A stretch of 32,199 bases of DNA from Streptomyces sp. JHA26 (GTDB lineage Bacteria > Actinomycetota > Actinomycetes > Streptomycetales > Streptomycetaceae), in contig NZ_BDJC01000071.1 of NCBI RefSeq assembly GCF_002005565.1, forward strand, positions 1-32,199, in the 5' to 3' direction. Numbering within the stretch: the first letter of the stretch is position 1; the number at the start of each line of letters is the position of its first letter. Position numbers and translations under genes: made by a program. Shown here in pieces: positions 16,193 through 23,487 of the stretch. Under the pieces are notes generated by a model. It was given only the letters and a program-made list of their open reading frames with translations. It had not been told where the DNA came from and ran no database searches.

Positions 16193-16232
16193 CCCTGCGG
16201 CTCCCGGCCCGTGACGGGCGGGAGCCGCAGGG
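16193..16232 (+). terminator. Strong hairpin terminator after the PPOX gene
   Basis: A 14-base perfect stem (CCCTGCGGCTCCCG at 16193-16206 with 16219-16232) carries an inner CCCG-TGA-CGGG stem. It starts three bases after the stop codon and faces the converging SnoaL-like gene. There is no T-tract, as is common in Streptomyces. The bases after it repeat the CGCAGGGCCGG motif. Confidence 0.7.
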
Positions 16233-16315
16233 CCGGGAACCGCAGGGCCGGCGGGAGCCGGGCGGCCCGGGCGGCCGTCGACGGCGTCACCGTCCTCGGC
16301 CCGGCCGCCCGGTCC

Positions 16316-16813
16316 TCACGCCGCCGGTGCGGGGGAGCCGTCCGCCCACAGCAGCCGGAAGGCCAGCTCCGACAGCCGCCAGCCCCGGTCGGTGCGGCGC
16401 GCCTCGCCGGTGACGAACGTGCCGGTGGCGAACAGCGGGGGCAGCTCGCCCAGCGGAGGGGTGTGCCGCGCGTGGTGCACGTGCGTGGAGACCAGGTTGG
16501 CGCGCAGCGTGGCCCGGTCGCCGTCCAGCACCACCACCGGGGCGGAACCCAGGTGCTGCGTGGCCGCGAACGCCGACAGCGCCGTGCCGTGGTACTCGGC
16601 CATGCCGGCGCGTCCCTGGTGCCGGCTCATCGGGAAGGCGACGACCGCGTCCTCGGTGAACAGTCCGTCCGCCCAGGCGTCGTCGAGCCTGTCGTCGGTG
16701 TCGTCGAGCGAGACGAGGTAGCGGTTCAGCAGCGCCGCGACCGCGGCGCGGGACTCCTCCGGGGACGTCGCCGAAGTGGTTGCAGATTCATCGATGCTGC
16801 GGGTGTAGGTCAT
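16316..16813 (-). CDS. SnoaL/NTF2-like small protein
   Basis: A 165-residue protein of the SnoaL-like (NTF2 cone) superfamily. It has an N-terminal helix (AAVAALLNRYLVSLDD), the typical TEDAVVAFPMSRHQGRAGMAEYH segment and a barrel end DRGWRLSELAFRLLW. Members act as cyclases, hydroxylases, epimerases or isomerases in aromatic polyketide pathways, and others are of unknown role. The start at 16813 gives the normal family length; the longer frame to 16915 would run into the divergent promoter region. It is transcribed away from the main operon from a shared 166-base intergenic region. Confidence 0.82.
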   Translation of the reverse strand: MTYTRSIDESATTSATSPEESRAAVAALLNRYLVSLDDTDDRLDDAWADGLFTEDAVVAFPMSRHQGRAGMAEYHGTALSAFAATQHLGSAPVVVLDGDRATLRANLVSTHVHHARHTPPLGELPPLFATGTFVTGEARRTDRGWRLSELAFRLLWADGSPAPAA

Positions 16814-16854
16814 ACCTGATAATTCCACCCTCCGCTCTCGGTCCGGCAACCTTC

Positions 16855-16894
16855 CTGACAAAGATCTGACATTCCCGAGGTTTCTCTGGCATTC
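16855..16894. promoter_or_regulatory. Direct repeats in the divergent promoter of the main PKS operon
   Basis: CTGACA occurs at 16855-16860 and 16866-16871, exactly 11 bases apart. TCTGACATTC (16865-16874) recurs as TCTGGCATTC (16885-16894). The 11-base period is that of SARP operators, although the heptad is not TCGAG-like. On the other strand the repeats read TGTCAG, facing the SnoaL-like gene. The site is about 110 bases before the main operon start and about 45 before the SnoaL-like start, so it may control both. Confidence 0.45.
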
Positions 16895-16979
16895 GTTGTC
16901 GAAGTCCTGTACCAAACGCTATTTACGGCCGTCCGCAGCCCTCGCAATACTGGCCGGACACCAGTGGGGAGAGGGCCAA

Positions 16980-18449
16980 ATGAACGACTTCGACGCTGAC
17001 GTCATCGTGGTGGGAGCCGGTCCCACCGGACTTATGCTCGCGGGTGAATTGAGGCTCAATGGAGTCTCGGTCACCGTGCTCGACAAATTGAGCGAGCCCA
17101 TGCGGCAGTCCAGGGCTCTGGGATTTTCGGCGCGCACCATCGAGGAATTCGCCCAGCGGGGCCTCATGGCCCGATTCGGCGAGGTCGGCGTCATTCCCGT
17201 CGGCCACTTCGGCGGCGTGGGCCTGGACTACCAGGTGATCGAGGGAGGCTCGTACGGCGCCCGCGGCATCCCGCAGGCCCGCACCGAGGCCGTCCTCGGC
17301 GACTGGGCACGGGAACTGGGCGCCGAGGTGCGCCGCGGGGCCGAGGTCACCGGCCTGGAGACGGCCGAGGACGCGGTGACCGTCACCGCCCGCACCGCGG
17401 ACGGCGACGTCCGGCTGCGCGCCCGCTACGTGGTGGGCTGCGACGGCGCCCGCAGCACCGTGCGCACCCTCGCGGGGATCGACTTCCCCGGCACCGAGCC
17501 GACCATCGAGCTGCGCTTCGCGGACGTGGCCGGCGTCCCGCTGCGCCCGCGGTTCAGCGGCGAGCGGGTGCCGGACGGCATGGTCATGGTGATGCCGCTC
17601 GGCCCGGACCGCAGCCGCGTCATCTACTTCGACCGCACCGAGCCGCTGCGCACCGACCCGGACCCGATCACCTTCGAGGAGGTCGCCGCGACCTTCCGGC
17701 GGCTGTCCGGCGAGGACATCAGCGGCGCCACCCCGCTGTGGGTCAGCTCCACCACCGACGTCAGCCGGCAGGCCGTCGCCTACCGCAAGGGCCGCGTCCT
17801 GCTGGCCGGCGACGCCGCCCACATCCACCTGCCGATCGGGGCGCAGGGCATGAGCGCGGGCGTCCAGGACGCCGTCAACCTGGGCTGGAAGCTGGCGCTG
17901 GAGGTCAAGGGCCTGGCCCCCGAGGGCCTGCTCGACACCTACCACGACGAACGGCACCCGGTCGGCGCCCGCATCCTGACCAACACCCTCGCCCAGCGCA
18001 CCCTCTACCTCGGCGGCGACGAGATCGCCCCGCTGCGCGAGGTGTTCGGCGAGCTCGTCGAGAACTACGAGTCCGTGCGGCGCCTGCTGGCGGGCATGGT
18101 CACCGGCCTGGACATCCGCCACGACGTCGGCGAGGGCGACCACCCGCTGCTCGGCCGGCGGCTGCCGGAGCGCGAGCTGGTCGTCGACGGCGAGAAGATC
18201 TCCAGCTTCACGCTCCAGCACACCGGCCGCCCGGTGCTGCTCGAACTCGGCGGCGACCACGGGCTGCGCGCGGCGGCCGCGGGCTGGGCCGACCGGGTCG
18301 ACCTGGTGGCCGCCGACTTCGACTGCGAGGCGCCCGTCGACGGCATCCTCGTCCGTCCCGACGGCTATGTCGCCTGGGTCGCGCCCACCGGGGCCGGCGC
18401 CGACGGCCTGGCCGCCGCCCTCACCCGCTGGTTCGGCCCCGCCGCCTGA
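16980..18449 (+). CDS. FAD-dependent aromatic monooxygenase (PgaE/JadH type), no. 1
   Basis: Class A flavoprotein hydroxylase of 489 residues that would hydroxylate the angucyclinone-type intermediate using NADPH and oxygen. Motifs: FAD-binding GxGxxG as VVGAGPTGLMLAGEL (residues 10-24), the DG motif VGCDGARSTVR, and the GD motif LLAGDAAHIHLPIGAQGMS. The C-terminal thioredoxin-like domain ends RPDGYVAWVAP, typical of the PgaE/RdmE/MtmOIV class. The start is set by GGGGAGAGGGCCAA before the ATG. It is first in the main operon, the usual place of the E-type oxygenase in angucycline clusters. Its first roughly 200 bases use noticeably less G/C in third positions than the rest. Confidence 0.95.
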   Translation: MNDFDADVIVVGAGPTGLMLAGELRLNGVSVTVLDKLSEPMRQSRALGFSARTIEEFAQRGLMARFGEVGVIPVGHFGGVGLDYQVIEGGSYGARGIPQARTEAVLGDWARELGAEVRRGAEVTGLETAEDAVTVTARTADGDVRLRARYVVGCDGARSTVRTLAGIDFPGTEPTIELRFADVAGVPLRPRFSGERVPDGMVMVMPLGPDRSRVIYFDRTEPLRTDPDPITFEEVAATFRRLSGEDISGATPLWVSSTTDVSRQAVAYRKGRVLLAGDAAHIHLPIGAQGMSAGVQDAVNLGWKLALEVKGLAPEGLLDTYHDERHPVGARILTNTLAQRTLYLGGDEIAPLREVFGELVENYESVRRLLAGMVTGLDIRHDVGEGDHPLLGRRLPERELVVDGEKISSFTLQHTGRPVLLELGGDHGLRAAAAGWADRVDLVAADFDCEAPVDGILVRPDGYVAWVAPTGAGADGLAAALTRWFGPAA

Positions 18450-18502
18450 ACCCGTTCAGCCGGAACCCGTTCCGTACCGTCACCAGGAAGCGAAGGAAAC
18501 CC

Positions 18503-19201
18503 ATGCCCACCGTCTCCGTCGAGGACAACCACCTCACCGTGCTCAACCTGTTCACCACCGACGCGCCCGAGAAGCAGGACTCGCTCATCCAGGAGATGAC
18601 GAAGATCGTCAACGCGGCGGCGTACGAGGGCTGGATGTCCAGCACCGTGCACGCCGGCGTCGACAGCCCCGGCACCGCCAACTTCATCCAGTGGCGCAGC
18701 GGCGAGGACCTCGAGAAGCGCTACCAGGGCGAGGAGTTCAAGCACCGCACCCTGCCGGTCTTCGGTGAGATCACCACCTCCATCCGGCTGCTGCAGAACG
18801 AGATCGCCTACACCCTGACCCCCGACGGCCCGGGCAGCGAGGTGACGATCTGCCCCAACCGCGGCAACTACACCGTCATCGCCGTCCACAAGGTCGCGCA
18901 GGGCGACCAGGACGAGCTGGTCGACGCCCTCGGCCCCGGCCAGGCGGGCATCGTCGACGCCCCCGGCTTCCGCGGGCACATCGTCCTCAAGGGCCTGCGC
19001 GCCCGCGGTCTGGAGGGCTCCTTCGTCGTCTCCTACTCGCAGTGGGAGAGCAAGGAGGCCTACGACGCCCACCGGGACCTGCCCGAGGAGAAGTGGCCGG
19101 AGGGCCGCAGCAAGGCCCACGCCCGCATCACCGCGGTCACCACCGAGGTCGACGTCAACACCTACCAGGTCGTCCTCACCCGCGCCGCCGGCGACGAGTG
19201 A
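18503..19201 (+). CDS. Tandem antibiotic-biosynthesis-monooxygenase (ABM) protein, candidate ring-opening oxygenase
   Basis: A 232-residue protein of two ABM-like alpha+beta barrel halves, about residues 1-110 and 120-225. It resembles the anthrone-oxygenase superfamily in its two-domain form (JadG/GilOII/AlpJ size), not the single-domain TcmH or ActVA-ORF6. Evidence for the fold is FIQWRSGEDLEKRYQ in half 1 and VVSYSQWESKEAYDAHRD in half 2, each followed by strand segments. Family members oxidise anthrones or, in atypical angucyclines, cleave the B ring. The start follows AAGGAAACCC. It sits 53 bases after the first FAD oxygenase, before the cyclase. Which of the two activities applies is inference from size and context. 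Confidence 0.75.
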   Translation: MPTVSVEDNHLTVLNLFTTDAPEKQDSLIQEMTKIVNAAAYEGWMSSTVHAGVDSPGTANFIQWRSGEDLEKRYQGEEFKHRTLPVFGEITTSIRLLQNEIAYTLTPDGPGSEVTICPNRGNYTVIAVHKVAQGDQDELVDALGPGQAGIVDAPGFRGHIVLKGLRARGLEGSFVVSYSQWESKEAYDAHRDLPEEKWPEGRSKAHARITAVTTEVDVNTYQVVLTRAAGDE

Positions 19202-19204
19202 ACC

Positions 19205-19273
19205 GGCGTGCCGCCCGCCGGCACGCCCCACGGTTCCCCGGGCGCCCGGTCCTCTCGCGGGGCCGGGCGCCCG
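19205..19273 (+). other. Two consecutive hairpins between the ABM oxygenase and cyclase genes
   Basis: GGCGTGCCG (19205-19213) pairs with CGGCACGCC (19219-19227), and CGGGCGCCCGG (19239-19249) with CCGGGCGCCCG (19263-19273). Both are perfect stems directly after the ABM stop. They lie in a 249-base gap that holds no gene, inside an otherwise tightly packed operon. They suggest partial termination or mRNA processing ahead of the minimal PKS genes. Confidence 0.55.
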
Positions 19274-19450
19274 TCGCACCCGGCCGACCGTCCGTCCGTG
19301 GACGCGGCTCAGGCCGGCCTCAGGCGATGTGCGGGCCGGGCCCTACCGCCGGGCCGCACCGTCGACACGGAGGGGCCCGGCCCGCCGGCCGCCCGGCCGC
19401 CCCGCCCGCTACGCGAAATCTCCCATGCAACGCCGAGGAGCTGAACCTCT

Positions 19451-19780
19451 ATGCACAGCACGTTGATTGTCGCCCGGATGGCCGAGGCCTCGAGCAACGA
19501 CGTGGCGCGGCTGTTCGCCGACTTCGACGCGACCGACATGCCCCACCGCATGGGAACACGGCGCCGCCAGCTGTTCTCCTACCGGGGCCTGTACTTCCAC
19601 CTCCAGGACTTCGACGAGGACAACGGCGGCGCACTGATCGAGGCCGCCAAGACCGACCCGCGCTTCATCGGGATCAGCGAGGACCTCAAGCCCTTCATCG
19701 AGGCGTACGACCCGAAGACCTGGCGCTCGCCGGCCGACGCCATGGCCACCCGGTTCTACGACTGGGAGGCGTCCGCGTGA
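19451..19780 (+). CDS. TcmI-type polyketide cyclase
   Basis: Small cyclase of 109 residues, the exact size of the TcmI/JadI/LanF/PgaF family (ferredoxin-like alpha+beta barrel). Characteristic stretches are STLIVARMAEASSNDVARLF, ADFDATDMPHRMGTRRRQLF and YFHLQDFDED. In angucycline pathways it closes the later rings of the decaketide after the aromatase has formed ring one. The start follows GAGGAG. Its stop overlaps the KS GTG start by four bases (GTGA), so cyclase, KS and CLF are translationally coupled. The cyclase just upstream of KS-alpha is the standard angucycline arrangement. Confidence 0.93.
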   Translation: MHSTLIVARMAEASSNDVARLFADFDATDMPHRMGTRRRQLFSYRGLYFHLQDFDEDNGGALIEAAKTDPRFIGISEDLKPFIEAYDPKTWRSPADAMATRFYDWEASA

Positions 19781-21048
19781 ACCGGCGACGCGTCGTCATC
19801 ACCGGGATCGAGGTGATCGCCCCCGGCGGTGTCGGCCGGGACAGGTTCTGGGACCTGCTGAGCAACGGCCGTACCGCCACCCGGGGCATCACGTTCTTCG
19901 ACCCCTCCCCGTTCCGCTCGAAGGTGGCCGCCGAGGCCGACTTCGACCCCTACGAGCACGGCCTGACGCCCCAGGAGGTGCGCCGGCTGGACCGGGCCGC
20001 CCAGTTCGCGGTCGTCGCCTCGCGCGGCGCCGTCGCCGACAGCGGCATCGACCTGGGCGCCCTCGACCCGCACCGCGTCGGGGTCACCGTGGGCAGCGCG
20101 GTCGGCGCGACGATGGGCCTGGACGAGGAGTACCGCGTCGTCAGCGACGGCGGCCGCCTCGACGTCGTGGACCACACCTACGCCGTCCCGCACCTGTACG
20201 GGCACATGGTGCCCAGCTCGTTCGCCGCCGAGGTCGCCTGGGCGGTCGGCGCCGAGGGCCCGAGCACCGTGGTCTCCACCGGCTGCACCTCCGGCATCGA
20301 CTCCGTCGGCTACGCCGTGGAGCTGGTCCGCGAGGGCTCGGCGGACGTGGTGATCGCCGGTTCCTCCGACGCGCCGATCTCGCCGATCACCATGGCCTGC
20401 TTCGACGCGATCAAGGCGACCACCCCCCGTCACGACGAACCGCAGTGCGCCTCCCGCCCCTTCGACGCCACCCGCAACGGGTTCGTCCTCGGGGAGGGCA
20501 CCGCCTTCTTCGTCCTGGAGGAGCTGGAGAGCGCCCGCAGGCGCGGCGCGCACGTCTACGCCGAGATCGCCGGGTACGCCACCCGCTCCAACGCCTACCA
20601 CATGACGGGTCTCAGGCCCGACGGCGTGGAGATGGCCGAGGCGATCGAACGGGCCATGGACGAGGCCCGGCTGAACCCGGAGTCGATCGACTACATCAAC
20701 GCCCACGGTTCCGGCACCAAGCAGAACGACCGGCACGAGACCGCCGCGTTCAAGCGGAGCCTGGGCGAACACGCCTACCGCACCCCGGTCAGCTCCATCA
20801 AGTCGATGGTCGGGCACTCCCTGGGCGCGATCGGTTCCATCGAGATCGCCGCGTCCGCGCTGGCCATGGAGTACGACGTGGTCCCGCCCACGGCCAACCT
20901 GCACACCCCGGACCCGGAGTGCGACCTCGACTACGTGCCCGTCGTCGCCCGTGACCAGCTCGTCGACACCGTCCTGACCGTGGGCAGCGGGTTCGGCGGC
21001 TTCCAGAGCGCCATGGTGCTCGCCAGCGCGGAAAGGAGCCTCGTATGA
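19777..21048 (+). CDS. Main ketosynthase KS-alpha of the type II PKS
   Basis: KS-alpha of 423 residues catalysing the repeated Claisen condensations of the main chain. The catalytic residues are present: Cys170 in STGCTSG, His310 in NAHGSGT, Lys342 in SSIKSM and His347 in MVGHSLG. The N-terminal VVITGIEVIAPGGVG and C-terminal GSGFGGFQSAMVL are standard. It begins at a GTG overlapping the cyclase stop, and its own stop overlaps the CLF ATG (ATGA). With CLF and ACP it forms the minimal PKS of the angucycline-like operon. Confidence 0.96.
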   Translation: MNRRRVVITGIEVIAPGGVGRDRFWDLLSNGRTATRGITFFDPSPFRSKVAAEADFDPYEHGLTPQEVRRLDRAAQFAVVASRGAVADSGIDLGALDPHRVGVTVGSAVGATMGLDEEYRVVSDGGRLDVVDHTYAVPHLYGHMVPSSFAAEVAWAVGAEGPSTVVSTGCTSGIDSVGYAVELVREGSADVVIAGSSDAPISPITMACFDAIKATTPRHDEPQCASRPFDATRNGFVLGEGTAFFVLEELESARRRGAHVYAEIAGYATRSNAYHMTGLRPDGVEMAEAIERAMDEARLNPESIDYINAHGSGTKQNDRHETAAFKRSLGEHAYRTPVSSIKSMVGHSLGAIGSIEIAASALAMEYDVVPPTANLHTPDPECDLDYVPVVARDQLVDTVLTVGSGFGGFQSAMVLASAERSLV

Positions 21049-22256
21049 CCGCCTCGGTGGTGGTGACCGGCCTGGGCGTCGCGGCACCCAACGGACTGGG
21101 CACGCAGGACTACTGGTCGGCGACGCTGGGCGGCAAGCACGGCATCGGCCGCATCACCCGCTTCGACCCGTCCGCCTACCCGGCCCGGCTGGCCGGCGAG
21201 GTTCCCGGCTTCGTCGCCGAGGACCACCTGAGCAGCCGGCTGCTGCCGCAGACCGACCGGGTCACCCGGCTGGCGCTGGTCGCCGCCGACTGGGCCCTGA
21301 AGGACGCCGGCGCCGACCCCGGGGAACTGCCGGAGTTCGACATGGGCGTCATCACGGCGTCCGCCGCCGGCGGCTTCGAGTTCGGCCAGGGCGAGCTGCA
21401 GAACCTGTGGAGCCGCGGCAGCCAGTACGTCTCCGCCTACCAGTCCTTCGCCTGGTTCTACGCCGTCAACAGCGGCCAGATCTCCATCCGCAACGGCATG
21501 AAGGGCCCCTCCGGGGTCGTCGTCAGCGAGGGCGCGGGCGGCCTGGACGCCGTCGCGCAGGCCCGGCGGCAGATCCGCAAGGGCACCGCCCTGATCGTCA
21601 CCGGTGCGGTCGACGCCTCGATCTGCCCCTGGGGCTGGGTCGCCCAGCTGACCACCGGCAAGCTGTCCACCAGCGACGAGCCGACCCGCGCCTACCTGCC
21701 CTTCGACCGGGACGCGCGCGGTTACGTGCCCGGCGAGGGCGGCGCCATCCTCATCGCCGAGGACGCCGGGGCGGCCCGCGCCCGCGGCGCCCGCGTCTAC
21801 GGCGAGATCGCCGGCTACGGCGCCACGATCGACCCGCGCCCGGGCAGCGGACGCGAGCCGGGCCTGCGCAAGGCCGTCGAGGTCGCCCTCGCCGACGCCG
21901 GGGCGGACGCCGCCGACGTCGACGTGGTCTTCGCCGACGGCGCCGGCGACCCGGCCGGCGACCTCGTCGAGGCACAGGCGATCAGCGCCGTCTTCGGGGA
22001 CCGCGGGGTGCCGGTGACGGTGCCGAAGAGCATGACCGGGCGCCTGTACTCGGGCGCCGCCCCGCTGGACCTCGCGGCGGCCTTCCTGTCGATCCGCGAC
22101 GGGGTGATCCCCCCGACCGTGCACACCGATCCGTGCCCGGACTACCCGCTCGACCTGGTCCTCGCCGACCCCCGCCCGGCGCCCGTGCGCACCGCGCTCG
22201 TCCTGGCCCGCGGCAGCGGCGGCTTCAACTCCGCGATGGTCGTGCGCGCCGTCTAG
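21045..22256 (+). CDS. Main chain length factor (KS-beta), with Gly at the canonical Gln position
   Basis: KS-beta of 403 residues, partner of the preceding KS. The N-terminus VVVTGLGVAAPNGLGT and C-terminus RGSGGFNSAMVVRA are typical. The position equivalent to the KS catalytic Cys reads VVVSEGAGG with Gly163 (codon at 21531-21533), where most CLFs have Gln (SEQAGG, as in the second CLF here). That Gln is known from the actinorhodin system to matter for making the acetyl primer by malonyl-ACP decarboxylation. Its loss suggests a different priming route, possibly by an externally supplied starter. The stop is followed by six 15-base repeats before the ACP gene. Confidence 0.95.
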   Translation: MTASVVVTGLGVAAPNGLGTQDYWSATLGGKHGIGRITRFDPSAYPARLAGEVPGFVAEDHLSSRLLPQTDRVTRLALVAADWALKDAGADPGELPEFDMGVITASAAGGFEFGQGELQNLWSRGSQYVSAYQSFAWFYAVNSGQISIRNGMKGPSGVVVSEGAGGLDAVAQARRQIRKGTALIVTGAVDASICPWGWVAQLTTGKLSTSDEPTRAYLPFDRDARGYVPGEGGAILIAEDAGAARARGARVYGEIAGYGATIDPRPGSGREPGLRKAVEVALADAGADAADVDVVFADGAGDPAGDLVEAQAISAVFGDRGVPVTVPKSMTGRLYSGAAPLDLAAAFLSIRDGVIPPTVHTDPCPDYPLDLVLADPRPAPVRTALVLARGSGGFNSAMVVRAV

Positions 22257-22262
22257 CGCACC

Positions 22263-22352
22263 CCGTCACCGCACGACCCGTCACCGCACGACCCGTCACC
22301 GCACGATCCGTCACCGCACGATCCGTCACCGCACGATCCGTCACCGCACACC
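22263..22352 (+). repeat. Six tandem 15-base repeats between CLF and ACP genes
   Basis: Unit CCGTCACCGCACGAC/T at 22263, 22278, 22293, 22308, 22323 and 22338. The first two end in C, the next three in T, and the last degenerates at its end. The array fills most of the 122-base gap between the CLF stop and the ACP start, which is usually short. The unit length is a multiple of three, so the array stays open in the ACP frame (VTARP/S repeated), but no start codon there is convincing. The remaining bases carry the ACP ribosome site. Confidence 0.95.
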
Positions 22353-22378
22353 CGCACCACAGACGAAAGGACCCCGGC

Positions 22379-22648
22379 ATGTCCACCAAGCTGTTCACCC
22401 TGGAGGACCTCAAGCGCATCCTGCGGGAGGCCGCGGGGGTGGCCGAGGGCGTCGACCTCGACGGCGACATCCTCGACACCGAGTTCGAAGTGATCGGCTA
22501 CGAGTCGCTCGCGCTGCTGGAGGCCGGGGGCCTCATCGAGCGCGAGTACGGCATCTCCCTGGACGAGGAGGCCGTCAGCGAGGCCAACACGCCGCGCTCC
22601 TTCATCGACGTCGTCAACGCGCAGCTCGCGCCGGCCCAGGCCGCCTGA
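22379..22648 (+). CDS. Acyl carrier protein of the type II PKS
   Basis: Carrier protein of 89 residues, tethering the growing polyketide by a phosphopantetheine arm on Ser43 in GYESLALLE (usually GYDSLALLE). The fold is a four-helix acidic bundle (TLEDLKRILREAAG helix 1; NTPRSFIDVVNAQL helix 4). The start follows GAAAGGACCCCGGC. It would be activated by the PPTase at 12903. It is the only ACP in the window although there are two KS/CLF pairs. Confidence 0.95.
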   Translation: MSTKLFTLEDLKRILREAAGVAEGVDLDGDILDTEFEVIGYESLALLEAGGLIEREYGISLDEEAVSEANTPRSFIDVVNAQLAPAQAA

Positions 22649-22663
22649 AGGAGGACGCCCGAC

Positions 22664-23452
22664 ATGACCGGCAACAGCACCGCCAGGGTCGCCCTCGTCA
22701 CCGGTGCCACCAGCGGCATCGGCCTGGCCTCGGCCCGCCTGCTGGCCTCCACCGGACACCGCGTCTTCATCGGCGCGCGCAGCGCCGACAACGTCGCCGC
22801 CACCGTCAAGGACCTCCAGGCCGAGGGCCTGGAGGTGGACGGCACGGTCGTCGACGTGCGCGACACCGCCTCCGTCGACTCCTTCGTGCAGGCCGCCGTC
22901 GACCGCTTCGGCACCGTCGACGTGCTGGTCAACAACGCCGGCCGGTCCGGTGGCGGGGTGACCGCCGACCTCACCGACGAGCTGTGGGAGGACGTGGTGG
23001 AGACCAACCTCACCAGCGTCTTCAGGGTGACCCGGGCGGTCCTCAACACCGGCGGCATGCGGCACAAGGACCGCGGCCGCATCATCAACATCGCCTCCAC
23101 GGCCGGCAAGCAGGGCGTCGTCCTCGGCGCCCCCTACTCGGCCTCCAAGCACGGCGTCGTCGGCTTCACCAAGGCCCTCGGCAACGAGCTGGCCCCCACC
23201 GGCATCACCGTCAACGCGGTCTGCCCGGGCTACGTCGAGACCCCGATGGCCCAGCGCGTGCGCCAGGGCTACGCGGCCGCCTACGACACCTCCGAGGACG
23301 CCATCCTCGAGAAGTTCCAGGCCAAGATCCCGCTCGGCCGCTACTCCACGCCCGAGGAGGTCGCGGGCCTCGTCGGCTACCTGGCCTCCGACACCGCCGC
23401 CTCCATCACCGCGCAGGCCCTCAACGTCTGCGGCGGCCTGGGCAACTTCTGA
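22664..23452 (+). CDS. Polyketide ketoreductase (C9 type, SDR family)
   Basis: NADPH-dependent short-chain dehydrogenase of 262 residues, ActIII/JadD class, reducing the C9 carbonyl of the nascent chain to direct folding. Cofactor motif TGATSGIG (13-20), NNAG (90-93), and catalytic Ser145, Tyr158 and Lys162 in INIAS and PYSASKHG. The segment NELAPTGITVNAVCPGYVETPMA is highly characteristic of type II PKS ketoreductases. The ribosome site GAAGGAGGACG overlaps the region just after the ACP stop. It is followed by the aromatase/cyclase, as in angucycline and actinorhodin-type clusters. Confidence 0.95.
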   Translation: MTGNSTARVALVTGATSGIGLASARLLASTGHRVFIGARSADNVAATVKDLQAEGLEVDGTVVDVRDTASVDSFVQAAVDRFGTVDVLVNNAGRSGGGVTADLTDELWEDVVETNLTSVFRVTRAVLNTGGMRHKDRGRIINIASTAGKQGVVLGAPYSASKHGVVGFTKALGNELAPTGITVNAVCPGYVETPMAQRVRQGYAAAYDTSEDAILEKFQAKIPLGRYSTPEEVAGLVGYLASDTAASITAQALNVCGGLGNF

Positions 23453-23487
23453 CCTCCGCCCCACCGACACCCTCCGAGGAGAACCTC

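Noticed and set aside
22263..22352. CRISPR-like array
   Set aside because: The repeats are directly adjacent with no spacers and only 15 bases long; this is a simple tandem repeat.
21407..22648. Possible CLF-ACP fusion or N-terminally extended ACP through the 15-base repeats
   Set aside because: The open frame upstream of the ACP is not the CLF frame; CLF ends in its own TAG, and the ACP ATG at 22379 has a proper ribosome site.
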